DNA of 5,282 nt, taken from an uncultured bacterium (lineage in GTDB: Bacteria > Patescibacteriota > Minisyncoccia > Moranbacterales > GWC2-37-73). The stretch is from the NCBI GenBank assembly GCA_903866285.1, contig CAIPMZ010000037.1, positions 1-5,282 on the forward strand. The letters are read 5' to 3'. Numbering within the stretch: position 1 is the stretch's first letter; each line of letters opens with the position of its first letter. Both the position numbers and the translations under genes were made by a program. Under the pieces are notes generated by a model that made no database searches, had not been told where the DNA came from, and saw only the letters and a list, made by a program, of their open reading frames with translations. Shown here piece after piece: positions 1 through 5,281 of this stretch.

Positions 1-47
1 AATAGATGATTTACAATTATGTCTTCTATTGTACTCCAAATCGCCAT
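1..47 (-). CDS. Partial CDS (N-terminus only), unknown product
   Basis: A gene appears to start at the ATG read from base 47 leftward and continues off the window. The 15 complete codons give MAIWSTIEDIIVNHL with no stop. The start is supported by AAGGA on the minus strand (complement of 53-57), 5 bases before the ATG, which is one of the best ribosome binding sites in the window. The ATG lies 22 bases past the stop of the DUF2207 gene on the same strand, so it probably continues that operon. The visible residues are too few to assign a family. The N-terminus does not look like LemA, a protein often discussed alongside DUF2207. Confidence 0.55.
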   Translation of the reverse strand, partial: MAIWSTIEDIIVNHL

Positions 48-52
48 TTTTA

Positions 53-57
53 TCCTT
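53..57 (-). promoter_or_regulatory. Shine-Dalgarno site of the left-edge gene
   Basis: AAGGA on the minus strand, with a 5-base spacer (TAAAA) before the ATG at 47. It decides the start of a gene that would otherwise be missed because only 15 codons are visible. Confidence 0.6.
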
Positions 58-69
58 ACATATTTTTAA

Positions 70-1674
70 TTAGTCCAAGGTTGAAAGATTGCCCGTATAC
101 CAAATTGGCACATGATTGGCAAAATACTGCGCACCATAAAGTTCTTGCATCTTTTTAATCCAAAGTTTCGTCATCCCAAACAAGATAGCGTATGGTAAGC
201 ACTTTTCAAAAATATTTTCTTTTTCATAAAAAGCCGCGCGATCTTTATCGACTGTTTCCATAAAAAGTTTAAAACCGCTAATTTTCCAGTTTAGTTCTGC
301 TCCCATTACTGTTCGCTTAGGCATCAAAAATCCAAAAACAACCAGAATGATCGCACAGATAAGCACACTTAAACCGAGAAAGATTGAACTCTCGAGGATT
401 GCAAATGCAGAAAAAGCTAAGAATGCCGCCAATACTTTAAAAATTATTCCAATTTTAACCCCGTTAGCAAAAATTAAATTCTTACTGGCTAGAAGTTTTT
501 TGCCAGCTTCTGAAATGGCTGGGAGTTTTTTGTAAAAAGAATCTTTTAAGCTTGAGAGCATAACCGGATTACCACCTGCAAAGATGTTTTCTAAAATTTT
601 CTTTTGTACTTCATTAAGGGCTGCTTCGCTTTCAGGCTCGTCATTTCTTGTCAGCTCGTAATCCTTGCTAGAAAAAAACAAAATTTTGTTTTCAATTTCC
701 TTGATGGTGATGAACCCCCTGCTAGCTAGCCAAATCATTTCCGCCGTAATAAAAGCATTATCGAAACCGCCACTTTTTATTAACATGCCCGCTTCGGCTG
801 GGGAAAGATTTTCCGGAATTTCGTATTCCGCAATAATCGTTTTATTAACCACGGGGTCTTTACCATATTTTTTCCAAACAGCAAAAATAATCAGAAAAAA
901 TACAATTGGAATTAAGTAGAAAAAATACTCCCCATACAACTCCCAAAAATTTGGCACATATCGCGTAAAAATATTTCTTGGAAAAACTACCGAAGCTGTA
1001 ATCCCTTGCTTTTGTAATAAGGTTCCCGTGGAATTAAATTCAAGCACATTTGGAGCGCTCCAATTAAAAGTTGCTAAAGTTTTTTCCTTGGAGCCAGCGT
1101 CTCCGGTATAATATTCCACTGCTGAATTTTGTTGAGTCACTTCTTGGGGAAATTTTATAGTTGCGTGAAATTTGTCAATTTGCAAATCCCAAAAATTACC
1201 ACTGAGATTCCAATAAAGTTCATCCAGACCGTTATCGAAACTTGGGATATCAAAACGAATTGCGTTCTTTACTTTGTAGTGAATAACGTACTCATTGACT
1301 CCCGTCACAGTCGCTTTAGCATCGCCAATTTTCCAGGTTACCGTGCCATCGCCAGAGTTCTCAATAGTCTGATAAGCATAAGCCTTACCTTTTTTATCGG
1401 TGATGCTTAAGAGCTGAATAGGTGTTTGAACTTTTTTTCCATTGAGATTAAGCTGTGTTGGCAGGATGCGAAAAATACCATGCTTGTCCGGAGCATTCCC
1501 ACAATCAGCCGTGATTGTTTCCGTAATGTCTAAGGAAGAATCCTTATTGACAACAATCCGCGAATCAAAATCCTTCAGATACCAGTCGGTGACATTCTCC
1601 CTTGCCAAAGAAAGGCTTGGAAAAAGAAACAACATCCCCATGAAAAACATTGTCAGCAAGATTTTTTTAGCCAT
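70..1674 (-). CDS. DUF2207 domain-containing predicted membrane protein
   Basis: A 534-residue membrane protein of the DUF2207 (YciQ-like) family, whose biochemical function is unknown. Residues 1-24 form a signal peptide: basic AKK, a hydrophobic core, and a likely cleavage site after SLA. Residues 30-235 form an extracytoplasmic domain with the family's 'sSLDITETIT' and 'HGIFRILP' signatures. A membrane span at about 250-267 is followed by basic WKKYGKDP. The cytoplasmic part holds the typical 'LSPAEAGML' (290-298) and 'ITAEMIWLASRGFITI' (309-324). Two adjacent spans follow at about 407-427 and 430-450. The conserved C-terminal block contains MGAELNWKISGFK (457-469), FEKCLPYAILFG (489-500) and PIWYTG (523-528). 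Length and ends suggest a complete protein. The start lies 5 bases after the TIM-barrel gene's stop and lacks an obvious Shine-Dalgarno site, consistent with coupled translation in an operon. Confidence 0.9.
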   Translation of the reverse strand: MAKKILLTMFFMGMLFLFPSLSLARENVTDWYLKDFDSRIVVNKDSSLDITETITADCGNAPDKHGIFRILPTQLNLNGKKVQTPIQLLSITDKKGKAYAYQTIENSGDGTVTWKIGDAKATVTGVNEYVIHYKVKNAIRFDIPSFDNGLDELYWNLSGNFWDLQIDKFHATIKFPQEVTQQNSAVEYYTGDAGSKEKTLATFNWSAPNVLEFNSTGTLLQKQGITASVVFPRNIFTRYVPNFWELYGEYFFYLIPIVFFLIIFAVWKKYGKDPVVNKTIIAEYEIPENLSPAEAGMLIKSGGFDNAFITAEMIWLASRGFITIKEIENKILFFSSKDYELTRNDEPESEAALNEVQKKILENIFAGGNPVMLSSLKDSFYKKLPAISEAGKKLLASKNLIFANGVKIGIIFKVLAAFLAFSAFAILESSIFLGLSVLICAIILVVFGFLMPKRTVMGAELNWKISGFKLFMETVDKDRAAFYEKENIFEKCLPYAILFGMTKLWIKKMQELYGAQYFANHVPIWYTGNLSTLD

Positions 1675-1679
1675 AAAAT

Positions 1680-2360
1680 TTAATTATTTTTTAAAATATT
1701 TTCTAAATATTTTTTAGCTTGCAACTGCTCCTCAAATGAGTTCTCTAATTCTAAGCTGATATAGTGCGGCAAAAAATGCTTGTATTTTTTAGTATAATCA
1801 AGCCACTTTAGTTTTTTCATATAATGCCTGTCAAACCCAAGATAATAGTTTTTGGGGTTAAAAAAGTTGTTGTTAAAAGCTGAAATGTGGCAACAGCCAA
1901 TTGGATATTTTTCCAAGGTGCCCATAATTTGAGTATATTCAGGCCTTCTGCGAATTCTGGAAGATTCAAGATGCGAAGTGTCTAAGCATATTCCAGCGCA
2001 ATGCTTAATTACCTCAAGCGGAAGAAGGCAATGATGATTTTCAACATATATCTTTGACATATATTTTTGATAGAGCGGGACGTCCATATGACTAATGTGA
2101 ATATTGTATACTTGAGTTTTATATTTTTTCTCAAAAAGCTCCAGCTCCCAAGCTTTCATATCGTCACGAAGATGCACGTGCGGAATTTCCAAATCCTCGA
2201 TAGTCGCAAGCAAAGCATACAGCTCCTTTCTTTTTTCCAACTTGAAAAAAGTTGGAAAAAGGGCAATTCTTTTAATCCCAAGCTTTTTCATTTCTTCAAC
2301 TTTTGCTTGCCAATCTGACCCTGGCGTCGTCGTCAACCCCAAAAGAATTTCGTGTTTCAT
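1680..2360 (-). CDS. Xylose isomerase-like TIM barrel (sugar phosphate isomerase/epimerase family) protein
   Basis: A 226-residue soluble protein with the pattern of the AP-endonuclease-2/xylose-isomerase-like TIM barrel family. Candidate metal or substrate ligands fall at the ends of predicted strands: HVHLRDD (61-67), NIHISH (86-91), YVENHH with Glu107, CLDTSH (125-130) with Asp127 and His130, CCHIS with His158, and SLELE with Glu203/Glu205. This order (H, E, D-x-x-H, H, E) matches the divalent-metal site of the family. The protein is shorter than typical members (about 250-300 residues), and its substrate cannot be told from sequence. There is no signal peptide, so it should be cytoplasmic. 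Its ATG overlaps the rmlB stop as ATGA, with no good Shine-Dalgarno site, which points to translational coupling. The position suggests a sugar or sugar-nucleotide substrate, but that is inference only. An endonuclease IV-like role is less likely given the short length. Confidence 0.75.
   Translation of the reverse strand: MKHEILLGLTTTPGSDWQAKVEEMKKLGIKRIALFPTFFKLEKRKELYALLATIEDLEIPHVHLRDDMKAWELELFEKKYKTQVYNIHISHMDVPLYQKYMSKIYVENHHCLLPLEVIKHCAGICLDTSHLESSRIRRRPEYTQIMGTLEKYPIGCCHISAFNNNFFNPKNYYLGFDRHYMKKLKWLDYTKKYKHFLPHYISLELENSFEEQLQAKKYLENILKNN
2232..2260. repeat. Perfect 12-bp inverted repeat inside the TIM-barrel gene
   Basis: Bases 2232-2243 (TTTTTCCAACTT) are exactly complementary to 2249-2260 (AAGTTGGAAAAA), with a 5-base A-rich loop. 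It lies in the codons for PTFFKLEKR (about residues 36-44). In the minus-strand transcript the hairpin is followed by an A-rich run, not U, so it is not an intrinsic terminator. Confidence 0.7.
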
Positions 2361-3361
2361 TTCTGGTATTGTTTTAGGTAATATTTTTCATACTCTCCGC
2401 TTTTAACACTCTTCCACCAAGCTTCATTTTCTAAAAACCAGGTGACCGTTTTCAAAAGACCTTCCTCAAAAGTTACTTGCGGCTCCCAGCCAAGCTCGTT
2501 TTTGATTTTAGCAAAGTTAATTGCATAACGTTTGTCATGACCTTTTCTATCTTCAACATGCTCAAGCATGCTTTCATCTTTATGAAGTAAGTCTAAAATA
2601 GTCTTAGCGATTTCAAGGTTTGGTTTTTCACTATTGCCTCCAATGCAATAAGTTTCCCCTATTTTTCCCTTATGGATAATTATATCAATTGCGCGACAAT
2701 GATCCTGCACATAAAGCCAATCTCGGACCTGCATCCCATCGCCATAAATTGGAATTTTTTTAGCTTCAATTAAATTAGTAATAATAAGTGGAATAAGTTT
2801 TTCTGGAAAATGATATGGTCCATAATTATTAGAACAATTTGAAATTGTAACCGGTAAGCCGTGGGTGTGAAAATAGGCGCGGACGAGATGGTCGCTGCCT
2901 GCCTTGGAGGCGCTATAGGGAGAGCGCGGATCATAAGGCGTAATTTCCGAAAAAGGCGGCTCATCAGCGCCCAGCGATCCGAAAACCTCGTCCGTGGAGA
3001 CGTGGTGAAAACGCTTATTTCCAGCCTGCCTGGCCGCTTCAAGGAGGGTGTGGGTTCCAATCACATTTGTGCGTACAAAGGCCTCTGAGTCCAAAATAGA
3101 GCGGTCTACGTGCGATTCGGCAGCAAAATGGACGACGATGTCAACTTTTGAGACTAACTCTGCAACTAGCTCTTTATTGCAAATATCCCCTTTAATAAAG
3201 GTATATCTAGCTTCGCTTTCGAATTCCTTTAGGTTTTCTAAATTTCCCGCGTAAGTTAGCGCATCTAAATTAATAATTTCATAGTCAGGGTAAGTCTTGA
3301 GAATGTGATGGATAAAGTTGGATCCAATAAATCCAGCCCCACCGGTTATGAGTAATTTCAT
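2357..3361 (-). CDS. rfbB: dTDP-glucose 4,6-dehydratase
   Basis: RmlB/RfbB converts dTDP-D-glucose to dTDP-4-keto-6-deoxy-D-glucose using bound NAD, the second step of dTDP-L-rhamnose synthesis. It is a cytoplasmic extended short-chain dehydrogenase, 334 residues from the start chosen here. Visible motifs: the NAD-binding GGAGFIGS (7-14), Asp33 at the end of the second strand, GDI (58-60), HFAAESHVDRS (78-88), the active-site STDEVFG (122-128, Thr-Asp-Glu 123-125), the catalytic YSASK (Tyr149/Lys153), and NNYGPYHFPEKLIP. The family C-terminus is complete. The frame also has an ATG 7 codons upstream (base 3382), but those residues (MFHVPCS) only translate a heptamer repeat. Family alignment favours MKLLITGG at base 3361. 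Neither start has a Shine-Dalgarno site. The gene follows rmlC by 93 bases and overlaps the next gene by 4. Confidence 0.95.
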   Translation of the reverse strand: MKLLITGGAGFIGSNFIHHILKTYPDYEIINLDALTYAGNLENLKEFESEARYTFIKGDICNKELVAELVSKVDIVVHFAAESHVDRSILDSEAFVRTNVIGTHTLLEAARQAGNKRFHHVSTDEVFGSLGADEPPFSEITPYDPRSPYSASKAGSDHLVRAYFHTHGLPVTISNCSNNYGPYHFPEKLIPLIITNLIEAKKIPIYGDGMQVRDWLYVQDHCRAIDIIIHKGKIGETYCIGGNSEKPNLEIAKTILDLLHKDESMLEHVEDRKGHDKRYAINFAKIKNELGWEPQVTFEEGLLKTVTWFLENEAWWKSVKSGEYEKYYLKQYQK

Positions 3362-3432
3362 AGAGCATGGAACATGAAACATGGAACATATGATACAAAA
3401 TAAATTTTATGAGTTTGTATTCTTGCTCTATG
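3359..3432. repeat. Nested inverted repeat covering the rfbB start codon
   Basis: CATAGAGCA at 3359-3367 is the exact reverse complement of TGCTCTATG at 3424-3432. Within it, ATACAAA at 3393-3399 pairs exactly with TTTGTAT at 3414-3420. In the minus-strand mRNA the outer stem would pair the rfbB ATG with bases just after the rmlC stop. The arms are uneven (25 bases against 3 between inner and outer stems), so a regular hairpin is not assured, and the sequence is low in complexity. Confidence 0.5.
3361..3392 (-). repeat. Heptamer array with five in-register ATG triplets, before rfbB
   Basis: Read on the minus strand, the array is ATGTTCC, ATGTTTC, ATGTTCC, ATGCTCT and then the ATG of rfbB. 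The five ATGs begin at 3389, 3382, 3375, 3368 and 3361, exactly 7 bases apart, so they cycle through all three frames. Arrays of this look are common between genes in Patescibacteria (general recollection, not checked here). Confidence 0.75.
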
Positions 3433-3453
3433 TTTTATGTTTTGTGTTATGTT
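3425..3453 (-). repeat. Degenerate heptamer array after rmlC
   Basis: Starting right after the rmlC stop, the minus strand reads ACATAAC, ACAAAAC, ATAAAAC, ATAGAGC, a 7-base period with drifting units. The unit resembles that of the array before rfbB but on the opposite strand. Confidence 0.6.
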
Positions 3454-3454
3454 T

Positions 3455-4000
3455 TTAAAATGGTGAATTTAGGTCTGCAAATAAAACTCCCTTTGAGTCT
3501 TTGTCGGATAAAATTGGATTTTCAAGCGGCCAATTAATTTTTAGCGTGGGATCATTCCAGATAATAGCGCCTTCACTTTCTGGAGCGTAATAGTTGTCAC
3601 ATTTATATTGGAATTCGGTATAATCTACTAGGGTGCAAAAACCATGGGCAAATCCTTGGGGCACAAAAAGCATCAAATGATTGTTGTCGGTAAGTTCAAA
3701 GCCCTCCCATTGTCCAAACGTCGGAGAATCCTTACGTAAATCAACAATCACATCATAGGCAGCGCCCTTAGTCACTCGCACGAGCTTGGCCTGGGTGTAT
3801 GGTGGGTCTTGAAAATGCAGTCCACGTAGCACGCCTTTTGTGACTGACATGGAATGATTGTCTTGCACAAAATCAGCTTCGATTCCAAGTTCGGCAAATT
3901 CTTTTTTGGAATAATTTTCCGTGAAAAAACCACGTTCATCTTGAAAAAATTTAAGCTTTAATAAATACGCACCGTTGAGAGTTTTTTTGACTATTTCCAT
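3455..4000 (-). CDS. rfbC: dTDP-4-dehydrorhamnose 3,5-epimerase
   Basis: RmlC/RfbC inverts C3 and C5 of dTDP-4-keto-6-deoxyglucose, the product of the neighbouring RmlB, to give dTDP-4-keto-L-rhamnose. It is a cytoplasmic cupin of 181 residues, the usual family length. Visible motifs: DERGFFTE (21-28), QDNHS (46-50), LRGLHFQ (58-64) with catalytic His62, Lys72, the VDLRKDSPTFG strand-turn (86-96), VPQGFAHGF (113-121) with His119, the catalytic-position Tyr132 in QYKCDNYY, IIWNDP (146-151) and a C-terminal LSDKD (164-168). The ATG at 4000 is preceded by TAGGT, a modest Shine-Dalgarno match about 4 bases away. The gene is the first after a minus-strand terminator, so it probably opens the operon rmlC-rmlB-TIM barrel-DUF2207. 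No rmlA or rmlD is in the window. Confidence 0.95.
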   Translation of the reverse strand: MEIVKKTLNGAYLLKLKFFQDERGFFTENYSKKEFAELGIEADFVQDNHSMSVTKGVLRGLHFQDPPYTQAKLVRVTKGAAYDVIVDLRKDSPTFGQWEGFELTDNNHLMLFVPQGFAHGFCTLVDYTEFQYKCDNYYAPESEGAIIWNDPTLKINWPLENPILSDKDSKGVLFADLNSPF

Positions 4001-4008
4001 AATACCTA

Positions 4009-4041
4009 CGAAATTACAAAATTATACAAAAATACAAAAAT
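4009..4041 (-). repeat. T-rich octamer-like array before rmlC
   Basis: On the minus strand the sequence runs ATTTTTGT, ATTTTTGT, then a 3-base interruption, ATTTTGT, AATTTCGT, ending just before the rmlC ribosome binding region. The period is about 8 bases. The unit differs from the other three arrays. Confidence 0.55.
4021..4026 (-). promoter_or_regulatory. Candidate -10 box for the rmlC operon
   Basis: The minus strand reads TATAAT, a perfect match to the sigma-70 -10 consensus, 20 bases before the rmlC ATG. The hexamer 17 bases upstream (AAGACT) matches the -35 consensus poorly. The site is inside an AT-rich repeat, so it may be chance. A promoter is expected in this gap because of the upstream terminator. 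Confidence 0.25.
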
Positions 4042-4055
4042 TTAGTCTTACCACT

Positions 4056-4088
4056 GCTAGTTACCAGTTACTGATTACTAGTTACTAT
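4056..4088 (-). repeat. Heptamer array AGTAACT
   Basis: The minus strand reads AGTAACT, AGTAATC, AGTAACT, GGTAACT, AGCAGTG: four good units and one decayed one, at an exact 7-base period. It lies between the terminator and rmlC. Confidence 0.7.
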
Positions 4089-4110
4089 TTTATCATAGTA
4101 TATTCTAGGG

Positions 4111-4145
4111 AAAATAAAAAGGGCAGCTATAATGTAGCTACCCTT
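4111..4145 (-). terminator. Rho-independent terminator, minus strand
   Basis: On the minus strand AAGGGTAGCTA (4145-4135) and TAGCTGCCCTT (4129-4119) form an 11-bp stem with one G-U pair and a 5-base loop, followed by TTTTTATTTT. On the plus strand the stem is followed by GAAAA, so termination is one-way. It lies 40 bases after the stop of the 92-residue gene and more than 100 bases before rmlC. It therefore ends the upstream unit and isolates the rml operon. Confidence 0.85.
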
Positions 4146-4184
4146 GAAAAACTGGAACCATCTTTATCAGTCGTCCATAGATAC

Positions 4185-4463
4185 TTAATGGACTGGCTGA
4201 TTTTTTACATACAGGATTTTTTGCGGAGTTGCAAATAATCTCTTTGCCATATTTTCTGAAACATAATATTGAGGCGTTGCCATTACGGTAACTAAAAATT
4301 TGGGCTCCTTGAGGGAATCAAGATACTTGAGGAAGTCTTGAATATTTCCCATAAAGAATTTGTCCATTTCGCCGCTAGCTACTAAATTAATGGCCCTAAG
4401 CCAGTATTTTTCTTTAAGCAAGCCTCCTAATCTAACAGAGGGAATAAAAATAATTTTCAGCAT
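4185..4463 (-). CDS. Hypothetical protein, 92 residues, not recognised
   Basis: I do not recognise this protein. The ATG at 4463 is preceded by GGAG with a 5-base spacer, a strong reason to start here. The frame could begin 2 codons earlier at a GTG, but that GTG overlaps the ribosome binding site. The predicted pattern is alternating: a hydrophobic strand KIIFIP (3-8), a helix-like stretch at 15-30, an amphipathic segment IQDFLKYLDSLK (41-52), a strand FLVTVMA (56-62), a helix near 68-76, and a strand KILYVK (82-87). This suggests a small alpha/beta cytoplasmic protein, with no signal peptide or membrane span. It follows the DUF4012 gene by 56 bases with no terminator between, and a strong terminator closes it, so both probably share a transcript. 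Nothing in the sequence indicates function. Confidence 0.7.
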   Translation of the reverse strand: MLKIIFIPSVRLGGLLKEKYWLRAINLVASGEMDKFFMGNIQDFLKYLDSLKEPKFLVTVMATPQYYVSENMAKRLFATPQKILYVKNQPVH

Positions 4464-4468
4464 TATCA

Positions 4469-4472
4469 CTCC
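4469..4472 (-). promoter_or_regulatory. Shine-Dalgarno site of the 92-residue gene
   Basis: GGAG on the minus strand, 5 bases before the ATG at 4463. Its last base is also the first base of the upstream GTG, which rules that codon out as the likely start. Confidence 0.65.
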
Positions 4473-4519
4473 ATTGGTTAAATTATTGTAAAGTACTAAA
4501 ACTCTATTTAAAACTAAGC

Positions 4520-5281
4520 CTAATCCAAAACCTCCGAAAATTCTTCTGTTGTCCCATCGGCATTTTTAAGTTGGATGGAGACTGGCTCGGCGGTGATGCC
4601 GGCTTGTTTCTGGATTTTTAAATTATACTCATTTTTTACCGACGCTGGCAAATTATATTTAATTTCAACCGCCCGAGAAGTTCCAACTGGAACCCGGATG
4701 ATTGAACCGAAATATTTCTTGCCAAACTCAGTGCCAAAGTTAGGACTGCTAAAATTTTGTTGCGAAACCAGCCAAGCCCCGGCCGGTACGTAAACCCGCA
4801 GGTAACTAGTATAATCTCGCGTCATCCAATCTTTTTGCTTAGCAGTATGCTCGTAATTAATTTTCAGATTCGCCTGCGGAATTTCGCCCGTAAGATCAAC
4901 TGCATAAACAAAGGAACGCTTAACGTAGTAGTCGCTTTTAAACGAACCCAGGTTAGCGTCAACAATCATCAGGAAATCCTGCTGCCAAGCTTGGTCGATT
5001 GCTCCCGTCCAGGAAACTGCTTGGGCAGTTTGTTGCAAGCTAGGATTTTTAAAATAAAGTTGAATATCTTTTTGATTTAAATCCTGAATTAAAACTTTGG
5101 CTAGTTGAAATTTTTGGGAAATTGAAAAAGCTAAGACTTTTTTCTCGATCTCACTACCCAGGGCGCTCATGACTGATTTCCGCTTTTCCCTGGAAATCCC
5201 CTGAAGACGCTCGCCAATTTGATTGAACCGATTGTTCCGGAAGCCGACTGGGAGTGCCTGGCATGATTCTCCTTGACACTC
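4520..5281 (-). CDS. DUF4012 domain-containing protein, C-terminal part (N-terminus beyond window)
   Basis: This is the C-terminal portion of a DUF4012 protein, a large extracytoplasmic, membrane-anchored family common in Patescibacteria and Actinobacteria, with no established activity. Counting from the internal Met at base 5170, the recognisable blocks are QKDIQLYFKNPSLQ (33-46), the hallmark FLMIVDANLGSFKSDYYVKR (66-85), INYEHTA (104-110), RDYTSYLRVYVPAGAWL (118-134) and YNLKIQKQAG (182-191). The stop at 4520 gives a natural family C-terminus. That Met is unlikely to be the real start. It has no Shine-Dalgarno site, the frame stays open for 37 more codons to the edge, full-length relatives are several hundred residues, and the codons just before it (KRKSV) fit the family. 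Residues upstream of about base 5185 are not recognisable as DUF4012, so the outermost part is less certain. Confidence 0.8.
   Translation of the reverse strand, partial: ECQGESCQALPVGFRNNRFNQIGERLQGISREKRKSVMSALGSEIEKKVLAFSISQKFQLAKVLIQDLNQKDIQLYFKNPSLQQTAQAVSWTGAIDQAWQQDFLMIVDANLGSFKSDYYVKRSFVYAVDLTGEIPQANLKINYEHTAKQKDWMTRDYTSYLRVYVPAGAWLVSQQNFSSPNFGTEFGKKYFGSIIRVPVGTSRAVEIKYNLPASVKNEYNLKIQKQAGITAEPVSIQLKNADGTTEEFSEVLD

Noticed and set aside
721..730. GCTAGCTAGC palindrome in the DUF2207 gene
   Set aside because: It is a 10-base palindrome inside codons, within chance expectation and with no context suggesting a binding site.
347..1717. Plus-strand open frames opposite the DUF2207 gene
   Set aside because: They are antisense to a complete signal-peptide-bearing family protein. 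Their composition mirrors the coding strand.
2232..2260. Intrinsic terminator
   Set aside because: The stem is AT-rich, lies inside a coding frame, and is not followed by a U run on the transcribed strand.
2770..3060. Minus-strand 96-codon open frame inside rfbB
   Set aside because: It lies in a different frame wholly within a gene with every RmlB motif intact, so it is a shadow.
2861..3254. Plus-strand open frames opposite rfbB
   Set aside because: They are antisense to well-supported coding sequence, have no ribosome binding site context, and show no recognisable domain.
3362..3382. N-terminal extension MFHVPCS of RmlB
   Set aside because: It is translated from the heptamer array. The family begins at MKLLITGG, and there is no ribosome binding site before the upstream ATG.
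3361..4088. CRISPR array
   Set aside because: Repeat units are only 7-8 bases with no spacers, and no cas genes are near.
3975..4238. Plus-strand 87-codon open frame across the rmlC upstream gap
   Set aside because: It is antisense to the start of rmlC, translates the tandem arrays and the terminator stem, and its protein is a product of those repeats.
5154..5264. 36-codon frame with AAGGAG and ATG as a separate small gene
   Set aside because: The start looks good, but the frame overlaps the DUF4012 frame and its product has no recognisable features. It is kept only as part of the edge finding.
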